From the NCBI GenBank assembly GCA_003609755.1, contig AP017991.1, positions 2,497,501 through 2,561,500 on the forward strand: a stretch of 64,000 nt of DNA, given 5' to 3'. Numbering within the stretch: the first letter of the stretch is position 1; every line of letters begins with the position of its first letter. Below are positions 57,270-64,000 of the stretch, one piece after another. Below the pieces are notes generated by a model that was not told the DNA's origin, did no database searches, and saw only the letters and a list, made by a program, of their open reading frames with translations. A program made the position numbers and the translations under genes. This stretch comes from Planktothrix agardhii NIES-204 (GTDB lineage: Bacteria; Cyanobacteriota; Cyanobacteriia; Cyanobacteriales; Microcoleaceae).

Positions 57270-57473
57270 TTAATTTGATTTATCTAATTGACGATATTGA
57301 TTACCTAATTCTATCGCTTCCTCAAACGCTAAATTATCAGCAAATGTCCCCGTTATTTCTTCCCACCAAGGAACAGATTTTTTAACATTAATAGATAGTA
57401 TTTTTTTTACTTGATTCATTTCTTGTTCTAAAGAAATAACCTTTTCTTCTAATTGTTGTTGTGATAAAGACAT
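57270..57473 (-). CDS. Antitoxin partner of the PIN-domain gene
   Basis: A 67-residue protein. An N-terminal coiled-coil (QLEEKVISLEQEMNQVKKIL) precedes a C-terminal toxin-binding-like segment (PWWEEITGTFADNLAFEEAI). This layout matches small VapB-like antitoxins found upstream of cyanobacterial VapC genes. It precedes the chimeric PIN gene by 10 nt on the same strand. Antitoxin function is inferred from context. Confidence 0.7.
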   Translation of the reverse strand: MSLSQQQLEEKVISLEQEMNQVKKILSINVKKSVPWWEEITGTFADNLAFEEAIELGNQYRQLDKSN

Positions 57474-57517
57474 TTTAGTTTTACTCCTGTAAAGTTAATT
57501 AATTAGAACTATGATAA

Positions 57518-57626
57518 CATTTTAACACAATTGAGAATGTAGGCGGGATGGTAGTGCGATCGTTATTTAGTGTAGGAAGTTTGAGATGCGATCGCTCTTT
57601 AGTGTAGGGAGTTAAAAGTGCGATTC
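57518..57626. repeat. Tandem HIP1-bearing repeat units
   Basis: Three units of about 34 bp contain GTGCGATCG, GATGCGATCGC and GTGCGAT, separated by TTTAGTGTAGGnAGTT. They are related to the second part of the repeats at 55321-55463 and 58819-58956. The run is preceded by TTTAACACAATTGAGAATG, which recalls the attC-like part. Confidence 0.6.
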
Positions 57627-57707
57627 ATGATGTTTTTAGGTATAATAACAGGAATAATCTGATTTTTATATTGACGATAAAATACAGATCCCACTAACGC
57701 ATTTCAA

Positions 57708-58181
57708 ATGAGCGAAACTGTCTACATCGAAACTAGCGTGGTTGGTTACTTAACAGCCAGACCCAGTAATAACTTGATCCTCATGGCAAACTTGGGGATT
57801 ACACAAGAGTGGTGGGACACACGCCGAGAGCAATTTACCCTTTACATCTCCCAAATGGTTTTGGACGAAGTTTCGCGGGGAGATGCAGAGATTGCAAATA
57901 GGCGACTTGAGATTCTACGTGATTTTCCATTACTGGAAGTTAACCAAGATGTTCAAAATCTGGCAGTCCAGTTTCTCACAAAAAGTAATCTTCCCCCTAA
58001 AGCTTCTGATGATGCGCTTCATATTGCAGTCGCAACATTTTACGCAATTGACTATCTGTTAACTTGGAACTGCAAACATATTGCCAACGCTCAAATACAA
58101 AAGAAACTCGCACAATTAAGTATGGAAGCAGGATACGAGTTGCCAACGATTTGTACACCTAATGAACTAATGGGAGATTAA
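57708..58181 (+). CDS. VapC-type PIN-domain toxin
   Basis: A 157-residue PIN protein. Acidic residues: E8 in VYIETSVVGYL, E54 in VLDEVSRGD, D101/D102 in ASDDALHIA, and the C-terminal LLTWNCKHIANAQ. This is the COG-type VapC common in cyanobacteria, with E in place of the first D. It is followed 2 nt later by its small antitoxin-like partner, a toxin-first order. It is intact, unlike the chimeric PIN gene on the opposite strand. Confidence 0.9.
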   Translation: MSETVYIETSVVGYLTARPSNNLILMANLGITQEWWDTRREQFTLYISQMVLDEVSRGDAEIANRRLEILRDFPLLEVNQDVQNLAVQFLTKSNLPPKASDDALHIAVATFYAIDYLLTWNCKHIANAQIQKKLAQLSMEAGYELPTICTPNELMGD

Positions 58182-58183
58182 TT

Positions 58184-58387
58184 ATGTGGAAAGATGAAGT
58201 TCTCGAGGAGATTTACAGAATACGTGAAGAACACGCAAAGTCCTTTAACTATGATTTGCAAGCAATTTGCAATGATATTCGTAAAAAACAATCCAATAGC
58301 GGTAGACGAATTATTTCAGCCCCACTCAAACCTCGCAATCAGCCGCATAACAAATCATTGCAGCCGACCTCAAGCGAGATTATCTGA
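58184..58387 (+). CDS. Antitoxin-like partner of VapC with repeat-derived tail
   Basis: A 67-residue protein. Residues 1-43 (MWKDEVLEEIYRIREEHAKS, YDLQAICNDIRKKQ, SGRRII) match the small partner genes usually found next to this type of VapC. Residues about 54-67, NQPHNKSLQPTSSEII, are encoded by the attC-like half-site at 58347-58368 and are probably a read-through addition replacing the original end. Tail effect unknown. Confidence 0.75.
   Translation: MWKDEVLEEIYRIREEHAKSFNYDLQAICNDIRKKQSNSGRRIISAPLKPRNQPHNKSLQPTSSEII
58347..58368. repeat. attC-like half-site
   Basis: ATAACAAATCATTG followed by CAGCCGAC matches the start of the left repeat (55322-55343) at 19 of 22 positions. The matching right half (CTCAAT...GTTA) is not found downstream, so it is incomplete. 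Confidence 0.5.
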
Positions 58388-58478
58388 TGGAATGCGTAGG
58401 TAAACGGTCTAAAATAGGCTCTGAGACTGACGAAGCTAAATCAGATAGAATAGGGTGATATCTCTATTGCCTGGAATC

Positions 58479-58823
58479 ATGACTGAACTACTCAAGCAAG
58501 TTATTGCAGAAATCCAAGAACTTCCTGCCGACCAGCAAGATGCGATCGCATTGCGTCTTATGGCTGAACTGAAAGACGAACAGAGATGGACAAAGTATTT
58601 TGAATCAACCACAGACGAGCAGTGGGATCGATTAGCTGACATGGTTCGGCAGGAAATCTCAGACGGTGACACCGTTGCGATCGCGGAAAAAATTTCAGCA
58701 TTGATGACAGAAAATTATCTCCAAGAAAGAGCAAAAAGAGGCAGTCGGGCAAAGTATGAAGCAATTTTGGCAAAAGTTCCCGATGTGAAGCCAGAAACTT
58801 ATGATATCATACTCACTGTCTAA
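58479..58823 (+). CDS. Hypothetical protein, apparent fusion of two antitoxin-like parts
   Basis: A 114-residue protein from the ATG at 58479. Residues 1-64 (TELLKQVIAEIQELPADQQD, LRLMAELKDEQRWTKYFEST, WDRLADMVRQE) match small antitoxin-like proteins of cyanobacteria. The C-terminal part (YLQERAKRGSRAKYEAILAK, VPDVKPETYDII) resembles a different small antitoxin family. No toxin gene follows. The stop codon TAA (58821-58823) is part of the right attC-like repeat (TCTAAC). Confidence 0.6.
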   Translation: MTELLKQVIAEIQELPADQQDAIALRLMAELKDEQRWTKYFESTTDEQWDRLADMVRQEISDGDTVAIAEKISALMTENYLQERAKRGSRAKYEAILAKVPDVKPETYDIILTV

Positions 58824-58956
58824 CACTGCTTTGGAACCGACCGTTCAAGGTTCTGTAAAAGCTAACATTTGACTGCGGCAACTCAACTTAACCGTTTGGG
58901 GGAAATTGAGGCGCGATCGCTTTTTTGGGGAGTTTGGGGTGCGATCGCTTTATTAT
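58819..58956. repeat. Right copy of the attC-like/HIP1 direct repeat
   Basis: TCTAACACTGCTTTGGAACC...CTGCGGCAACTCAACTTAACC, then GGGAAATTGAGG (58900-58911), GCGCGATCGC, GGGGAGTTTGGGGTGCGATC and GCTTTATTAT. The order and spacing equal those of the left copy at 55321-55463 (81 against 85 bp from the TAAC start to the GGGAAATTGAGG block). Together they bound about 3.4 kb as direct repeats. Confidence 0.65.
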
Positions 58957-58959
58957 TAT

Positions 58960-59142
58960 TTACCTACATTTAAAAAACGCTAATTGCTCACCTGCTAAAC
59001 GCCGATCTAATTCCTTTTTATGAGATTGAGTTAAAGGAATTTGATCAGCGTCAATAACAACACTATTCCAAATATCTTCTATTAATTGAAGTTTTTCGTG
59101 AATAGTTAGGGGCAAAACTTGTTCAGATAATAGACTATTCAT
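58960..59142 (-). CDS. Truncated addiction-module antitoxin
   Basis: A 60-residue protein of the addiction-module component family, the antitoxin usually paired with ParE/RelE toxins. It has LPLTIHEKLQLIEDIWNSVV and IPLTQSHKKELDRRLA. The normal end after RRLA is replaced by GEQLAFFKCR, and no ParE gene follows; the end lies 4 bp from the right repeat copy. It is probably a relic cut off when the repeat arrived. Confidence 0.7.
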   Translation of the reverse strand: MNSLLSEQVLPLTIHEKLQLIEDIWNSVVIDADQIPLTQSHKKELDRRLAGEQLAFFKCR

Positions 59143-59274
59143 AAATCAAACAATGTAACTTGATAATCTTTACTTAGCTTAACTTATTTTTACCATTTTG
59201 TGTCATTTTAATGATTTGAACTCAATCTTTTGGTAAGATTATCTGTGATCCACGCTCGCTTATCAACAATTGCA

Positions 59275-60255
59275 ATGGCACCAACCCTACTTTTTAACGC
59301 CCTGAAACAAGCAACCGATGAAGAAATGGCTCGTGACCCCAGAGTGTTCGTGTTGGGGGAAGATGTGGGTCAATATGGCGGTTCCTATAAAGTTACTAAG
59401 GATCTTTATGAAAAATACGGGGAATTACGGGTTTTAGATACTCCGATTGCCGAAAATAGTTTTACAGGAATGGCTGTTGGTGCTGCCATGACTGGGTTGC
59501 GGCCGATTATTGAAGGCATGAATATGGGATTTTTGTTACTCGCCTTCAACCAAATTGCTAACAACGGCGGAATGCTGCGCTATACTTCCGGGGGAAATTT
59601 TAAAATGCCCCTGGTGATTCGTGGCCCTGGAGGTGTGGGCCGTCAACTGGGGGCGGAACACTCCCAACGCTTAGAATCCTATTTCCAGTCTGTTCCCGGC
59701 TTAAAAATGGTCGCCTGTTCGACTCCCTATAATGCTAAGGGATTAATGAAAGCGGCGATTAGAGATGATAACCCGGTGCTATTTTTTGAGCACGTTCTGT
59801 TATACAACCTCAAGGAAGAAATCCCCGACGAGGAATATATTGTTCCTATTGATAAGGCGGAAATAGTCAGACGGGGGAAAGATGTAACAATTCTGACCTA
59901 TTCTCGGATGCGCCATCATGTCATGCAAGCGGTTCCTACTCTGGTCAAACAGGGTTATGATCCAGAAGTGATTGATTTAATTTCTCTTAAACCTCTCGAT
60001 TTTGACACGATAGGGGAATCTATTCGCAAAACCCATCGGGTAGTTATCGTGGAAGAATGTATGAAAACCGGGGGACTGGGGGCGGAAATTACCGCTTCAA
60101 TTAATGATCGTCTATTTGATGAATTGGATGCACCTGTATTAAGATTGGCGTCTCAAGATATTCCTACACCTTATAACGGTGCTTTAGAACGACTGACTAT
60201 TGTGCAACCGGAACAAATTGTTGAGGGAGTTAAATCAATTATCAGTTATCAGTAA
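59275..60255 (+). CDS. pdhB: Pyruvate dehydrogenase E1 component, beta subunit
   Basis: Beta subunit of pyruvate dehydrogenase E1 (acetyl-CoA synthesis), 326 residues from the ATG at 59275. An in-frame upstream start (59230) adds residues that are not family-like. Landmarks: [60 protein letters not shown] and a C-terminal transketolase fold with [13 protein letters not shown]. The last residues, IISYQ, are encoded by the adjoining ATCAGTTATCAGT heptads. The alpha subunit is elsewhere. Confidence 0.96.
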   Translation: MAPTLLFNALKQATDEEMARDPRVFVLGEDVGQYGGSYKVTKDLYEKYGELRVLDTPIAENSFTGMAVGAAMTGLRPIIEGMNMGFLLLAFNQIANNGGMLRYTSGGNFKMPLVIRGPGGVGRQLGAEHSQRLESYFQSVPGLKMVACSTPYNAKGLMKAAIRDDNPVLFFEHVLLYNLKEEIPDEEYIVPIDKAEIVRRGKDVTILTYSRMRHHVMQAVPTLVKQGYDPEVIDLISLKPLDFDTIGESIRKTHRVVIVEECMKTGGLGAEITASINDRLFDELDAPVLRLASQDIPTPYNGALERLTIVQPEQIVEGVKSIISYQ

Positions 60256-60346
60256 TCAGTGATCAGTGCAAGAGTTAAAAGTTAAGAGTTACTCAACTGT
60301 TCACTGTTCAATGATTACTGTTACGGGCGAGGAGACCTCGCCCCTA
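60239..60346. repeat. Heptamers plus GGGCGAGG hairpin
   Basis: ATCAGTT/ATCAGTA heptads overlap the pdhB 3' end. They are followed by GGGCGAGG/CCTCGCCC (60325-60332 with 60336-60343), a GC-rich hairpin before CCTAG. A second copy of the hairpin lies after secD at 61791-61809. Confidence 0.8.
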
Positions 60347-60372
60347 GGATTGATTACTAATTATTGATAAAA

Positions 60373-61779
60373 ATGCGAAAACAACGTTCGGCTTTAATTC
60401 TGATTTTGGTGATGGTGATCGGCTCTATTATTGTGTTAACTAATGTTCCCTTTCGATTGGGTTTAGATTTACGGGGAGGTTCCCAGCTTACTGTTCAATT
60501 AAAACCTTCGGAAGCGGTTCCTGTGATTGATGAACGGGTTTTGACCTCGGTTCAAAGTGTGATTGAAAATCGGGTGAATGAACTGGGGGTATCGGAATCT
60601 GTGGTACAAACGGTGGGAGAGAATCAGATTATCGTGCAGTTACCTGGGGTGAATGACCCAGGGGAAGCCGAACGAGTCTTAGGAGGAACGGCGCAGTTAG
60701 ATTTCCGGGAACAAAAATCGGGAACTGAACAACAGTTAGCTGTGGAATTTCAAGTCCAACAGGGAATTAAACAACAAATTGAAGCTGCTAAAAAACAGGG
60801 AAATTCTAAAGATTTAGCCGCTGCCATAGAATCTTTAAATAGAAGTAATGATGCGATTTCTCAACTCTATAATAGTCCTCTTTTGAGGGGTCAAGATTTA
60901 AAAGACGCCTATCCTGAACCCGTACAAGGAGGAGGGAACTGGAATATTGGTTTAGTTTTTAGTTCTGAAGGGGGGGACAAGTTCGCTGAACTGACTAAAA
61001 ATTTAGCGGGAACTGGTCGAACTATTGGGATTTTTCTGGATAATAGTTTATTAAGTTCTCCGTCGGTTCCGGTGGATTTTGCGGATACGGGAATTGTCGG
61101 GGGTCGGGCGGTAATTACGGGCAGATTTAGCGCCGAAGAAGCTAGTTCTTTGGCCGTACAATTGCGCGGGGGAGCTTTACCTGTTCCGGTGGAAATTGTC
61201 GAAAACCGCACCGTTGGGGCTACCCTGGGACGGGATAGTATTCAACGCAGTATTTATGCTGGGGTGACGGGTTTAATTCTAGTCCTGATTTTCATGATTG
61301 TTTATTATCGCTTACCCGGATTAATTGCGGATTTTTCTTTAATTATTTACGCCTTATTAAGTTTAGCCCTATTTAATTTATTGGGTGTAACTTTGACCTT
61401 ACCAGGAATTGCGGGATTTATTCTAAGTATTGGGATGGCGGTGGATGCTAATGTTTTAATCTTTGAACGCACCCGTGAGGAATTGAGGGCGGGAAAAACC
61501 TTATATCGTTCTGTGGAATCGGGTTTTTATCGGGCATTTGGTAGTATTTTAGATGGTAACGTGACAACAGTTATTGCTTGTGTTGCCCTGTTTTGGTTCG
61601 GAACCGGGTTAGTCAAAGGTTTTGCTTTAACCTTGGGATTAGGGGTGGTGGTGAGTATGTTTACTGCTATTACTTGTAGTCGTAGTTTCCTATTTATAGC
61701 TATTGATTTCCCAGAGTTAAGAAAACCCGAATTGTTTTGTCCAAATTTGAAAAAGAATTTATCAGTAATCAGTTATTAG
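60373..61779 (+). CDS. secD: Protein translocase subunit SecD
   Basis: SecDF component that uses the proton gradient to assist protein export; 468 residues. One N-terminal helix, then FRLGLDLRGGSQLTVQLKPS, a large periplasmic domain, and five C-terminal helices with GIAGFILSIGMAVDANVLIF and ERTREELRAGKT. The ATG at 60373 (MRKQRSALILI) is preferred over the TTG at 60364. The final residues NLSVISY are encoded by ATCAGTAATCAGTTATTAG heptads, so the native terminus may have been replaced. secF follows 86 nt later. Confidence 0.96.
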   Translation: MRKQRSALILILVMVIGSIIVLTNVPFRLGLDLRGGSQLTVQLKPSEAVPVIDERVLTSVQSVIENRVNELGVSESVVQTVGENQIIVQLPGVNDPGEAERVLGGTAQLDFREQKSGTEQQLAVEFQVQQGIKQQIEAAKKQGNSKDLAAAIESLNRSNDAISQLYNSPLLRGQDLKDAYPEPVQGGGNWNIGLVFSSEGGDKFAELTKNLAGTGRTIGIFLDNSLLSSPSVPVDFADTGIVGGRAVITGRFSAEEASSLAVQLRGGALPVPVEIVENRTVGATLGRDSIQRSIYAGVTGLILVLIFMIVYYRLPGLIADFSLIIYALLSLALFNLLGVTLTLPGIAGFILSIGMAVDANVLIFERTREELRAGKTLYRSVESGFYRAFGSILDGNVTTVIACVALFWFGTGLVKGFALTLGLGVVVSMFTAITCSRSFLFIAIDFPELRKPELFCPNLKKNLSVISY

Positions 61780-61865
61780 ATTACTCTGACGGGCGAGAAA
61801 ACCTCGCCCCTACAACTGATTACTGATTACTCTTAAACTGATAACTGATAACTGATAACTGATTT
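61758..61865. repeat. Heptamers plus second GGGCGAG hairpin between secD and secF
   Basis: ATCAGTA/ATCAGTT heptads start inside secD. Then come GGGCGAG (61791-61797), AAAAC and CTCGCCC (61803-61809), then more GATTACT/GATAACT heptads in the complementary orientation up to the secF start. Confidence 0.82.
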
Positions 61866-62834
61866 ATGGCTTTTAGTGTTATTAAACAACGCAACTTATG
61901 GTGGGCGATTTCCAGTGCGATTATTCTAGCGGGAATTATCGCCATGGGGATTTCTTGGAGTCGGCCAGATATTGGCGCTCCGTTACGTCCGGCTTTGGAT
62001 TTTGTGGGAGGAACTCGTCTACAATTAGAACTGGATTGTTCGGTTCCGAATAATTGTGACGGCCCGATTGATATTGCTCAAGTTCGGGAAGTTTTGGGGA
62101 GTCAAGGTTTAGCAAATAGTTCGATTCAACTATTAGATAAAGATTCGGGTAAAAAAGATAAACAAATTGTTTCTATTCGCACGAAAACTTTAAACGTTGA
62201 AGAAAGAAGCAATTTACAATCGGCTTTAAGTCAAAAAATTGGAGCATTTGACCCGAAAGGAATTCAAATTGATACCGTTGGCCCCACCGTTGGCCGTCAA
62301 ATTTTCATATCGGGATTAACAGCTTTACTGTTGTCTTTTGCCGGAATTACGGTTTATTTAACCTTTCGGTTTAAGTTTGATTATGCCTTTTTTGCCTTTG
62401 TTGCTTTATTCCATGATGTTCTAGTTACCGTGGGAATTTTTTCAATTTTAGGCCTAGTTTTAGGCGTGGAAGTTGATAGTTTATTTCTGGTTTCTCTCTT
62501 GACAATTGTGGGATTTTCTGTTAATGATACGGTGGTAATTTATGACCGGGTTCGGGAAGTGATTGCCCGAAATCCTGATCTGCATATTAACCAAGTGGTG
62601 GATGATGCGGTGGGACAAACTTTAACTCGATCTATTAATACCACTTTAACTACCCTATTGCCCCTAATTTGTATTTTCCTATTTGGCGGTGAAACCCTAA
62701 AATATTTTGCCTTAGCTTTATTAGTGGGATTTATTGCTGGAGCTTATTCTAGTATTTTTATTGCTAGTACCATGTTAGCTTGGTGGCGCGATCGCAAATC
62801 CGATCCAGTTACCTTAGCTACTGAAAAAGAATAA
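61866..62834 (+). CDS. secF: Protein translocase subunit SecF
   Basis: A 322-residue partner of SecD. The first helix is [20 protein letters not shown], then SF-type [19 protein letters not shown], a small periplasmic domain, and five helices with [20 protein letters not shown]-like and [20 protein letters not shown]. The [14 protein letters not shown] block is canonical. It is likely co-transcribed with secD across the repeat-filled gap. Confidence 0.96.
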   Translation: MAFSVIKQRNLWWAISSAIILAGIIAMGISWSRPDIGAPLRPALDFVGGTRLQLELDCSVPNNCDGPIDIAQVREVLGSQGLANSSIQLLDKDSGKKDKQIVSIRTKTLNVEERSNLQSALSQKIGAFDPKGIQIDTVGPTVGRQIFISGLTALLLSFAGITVYLTFRFKFDYAFFAFVALFHDVLVTVGIFSILGLVLGVEVDSLFLVSLLTIVGFSVNDTVVIYDRVREVIARNPDLHINQVVDDAVGQTLTRSINTTLTTLLPLICIFLFGGETLKYFALALLVGFIAGAYSSIFIASTMLAWWRDRKSDPVTLATEKE

Positions 62835-62958
62835 ATTGATGATTCTTTTCCCAGTATCATTGTCATGCTATTAATATTAGCTTTAAGAAGGGATAGGGAA
62901 TAGAAAATAAGGGATAAAACACTTTACCATTTCCCATTGCCTATTCCCTATAGCCTAT

Positions 62959-63348
62959 TTAAGAAGAATGAATTGGGCTTAAATTCCAGTCGGGACGGAG
63001 GTTTTCTGCACCTCTTAAATAGGGGTGATAAACTTGGGTTTTATCGCTGGATAAGTTAACATGAACTAAGAAGCGAATACATTTTTCTAAACTGCCTGCG
63101 ACGTGCATTTGTTGAACATCTAATAAAGGAACATTGTGCCAAAGAGGACGTTCCCTGGCAATGGCAGCGGGAAAAATTACATCTAAATCTTTAGTAACAG
63201 AAAACGTCATACTAATAATTTCATTAGGATCAAGTTGGTTGCGGGTTTCCAATTCGTCTAATAATTCTATGACCGCTTCTCGAATGGCGGTAACTGAATT
63301 TTCTGAAACCGTCGTTGCGCCACGAATTGCTCGAACTCGCCAGTTCAC
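62959..63348 (-). CDS. aroH: Chorismate mutase (AroH type)
   Basis: A monofunctional chorismate mutase of the AroH fold, 129 residues, converting chorismate to prephenate for Phe/Tyr synthesis. Active-site residues are recognisable: RAIRGATTVSENS (Arg7 region), a central SMTFSVTKDLDVIFPA, and ARERPLWHNVPLLDVQQMHV with the second Arg. The 3' side has TTCCCTATTGCC-type heptads before secF. Confidence 0.93.
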   Translation of the reverse strand: MNWRVRAIRGATTVSENSVTAIREAVIELLDELETRNQLDPNEIISMTFSVTKDLDVIFPAAIARERPLWHNVPLLDVQQMHVAGSLEKCIRFLVHVNLSSDKTQVYHPYLRGAENLRPDWNLSPIHSS

Positions 63349-63483
63349 AAATAGAATCCTCCGCGATTAAAATATTGATTTCTCCCAGTTTAGCAATACC
63401 AGGAGACAAGAAGAAAATTTCAACCCAATTCTTTTTGTTTAAACTGGTCTAGGGTCAAACGGATTAATTTTCGTTTCTATCGG

Positions 63484-64000
63484 TTAATCCCCCATGGCCG
63501 TTGAGAGCAATTCCTGAACATTACTGACGGGAAAAATGGGAATTTGCAGTTGTTCAGCGAGTTCTGCCACGGTCATATCATCGAGAAATATGGCTTCTCC
63601 CTGTTTGAGCATCACTGAGGGTAATAAAATTCCATCTCCTAATATTTTTCCGGTTAATTTTTGTCGTAAATCCTGTCCGGTTAATAAACCAGTTACGGTG
63701 ATTTCTTGACCCCAGTATTGACTAGCTAAGGCAACTAAATTTACCGTTAGTCCTGAAATTTCATTTAAGGATTTTACCAGAGGTTGAAAGGCTTTTTCCA
63801 CCGCATTTCCCACCACCCAAGTAAATTGACGGGGGGTAGAACAAGATTGAATTGGATAGTCTTTTACCGTTTGTTCAAATTCTTTGATAAATTTGCGAAT
63901 CGAACCCACACCATTACCAATTTGAGGATAATCTTGATAATGGGATTCGGGGGGTAATTCTGCCCCGGCAATTAAAAAGAGTTCATCGGCAATCCAAACA
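63484..64000 (-). CDS. DUF512 / cyanobacterial radical-SAM-type Fe-S protein, partial
   Basis: C-terminal 171 residues of a gene whose start lies beyond the right edge; the frame stays open to base 64000 (VWIADELFLIAGAELP reads in at the edge). The DUF512 pattern is seen: FLIAGAELPPESHY, QIGNGVGSIRKF, EITVTGLLTGQDL, GDGILLPSVMLKQGEAIFLD, DDMTVAELAEQL. Such proteins carry an N-terminal PDZ and radical-SAM-like region, which is outside the window. A GTG at 63909 is inside the frame and is not the start. Confidence 0.85.
   Translation of the reverse strand, partial: VWIADELFLIAGAELPPESHYQDYPQIGNGVGSIRKFIKEFEQTVKDYPIQSCSTPRQFTWVVGNAVEKAFQPLVKSLNEISGLTVNLVALASQYWGQEITVTGLLTGQDLRQKLTGKILGDGILLPSVMLKQGEAIFLDDMTVAELAEQLQIPIFPVSNVQELLSTAMGD

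Noticed and set aside
55321-58956. A complete chromosomal integron
   Set aside because: No integrase gene is visible and one internal site is only a half-site; reported instead as attC-like repeats.

Overview
The window is chromosomal DNA of a cyanobacterium. Evidence: chlD, the catalytic subunit of ferredoxin:thioredoxin reductase, RuBisCO accumulation factor 1, a PSII S4-domain protein, a CyanoP-type PsbP lipoprotein, homogentisate phytyltransferase, HetZ, the C-terminal half of a split-intein DnaE, many HIP1 (GCGATCGC) octamers and many heptameric tandem repeats (AGGGAAT, ATTACCC, AGTTATC types). The AT-rich composition, abundant XisH/XisI, PIN, CHAT and Uma2 genes, and hps-like glycosyltransferases fit a filamentous non-heterocystous lineage. 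Planktothrix or a close relative is my best guess; this is inference.

Layout. 0.1-7.4 kb: chlD broken by an apparent 1-nt frameshift, a pentapeptide-repeat protein, a DUF433/PIN-like toxin-antitoxin pair, a TPR-CHAT gene that has lost its protease end, and a PilT-family ATPase. 7.5-11 kb: DUF58 protein, ftrC, DUF309 protein, ddl. 11-14.2 kb: a minus-strand polysaccharide cluster (acetyltransferase, two GT2 enzymes) and a DUF3611 membrane protein. 14.3-25.7 kb: AI-2E-family permease, WD40 protein, pyrG, psbP-like, maf, hpt, glmU, an MnmC-like methyltransferase and a CHASE2-adenylate cyclase. 25.9-32.7 kb: rnpB, rnc, a Gfo/Idh/MocA oxidoreductase, the succinic-semialdehyde dehydrogenase / 2-oxoglutarate decarboxylase pair (cyanobacterial TCA bypass), xthA and rpmF (a 59-residue gene). 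33-42.9 kb: hetZ, a MITE-like element, dnaE-C, an SF1 helicase, raf1, a coiled-coil membrane protein, the PSII S4 protein and a glycine-zipper stress protein. 43.2-50 kb: serA, prmA, fni, sppA and a Tab2 homologue, separated by long heptamer arrays.

50-59.2 kb is the accessory part: a non-autonomous IS200/IS605-type relic with a small ribbon-helix-helix gene, a Uma2 nuclease, an unusual P1B-ATPase divergent from a Zur-boxed znuA-znuC operon, then an island of xisI-xisH-xisI, a PIN/NB-ARC chimera, antitoxins and a second PIN toxin. Two homologous repeats, about 140 bp each, bound this island as direct repeats. Their first part looks like an integron attC site and their second part carries paired HIP1 motifs. 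A third half-copy lies inside the island. The left copy forms the end of znuC, and no znuB follows. This repeat-bounded island is the strongest candidate here for something not yet described. 59.3-64 kb returns to housekeeping: pdhB, secD, secF, chorismate mutase, and a partial DUF512 protein running off the right edge.

Limits: all calls come from reading sequence and protein motifs. No database search, alignment or folding program was run. No tRNA, rRNA, CRISPR array or replication origin was recognised.
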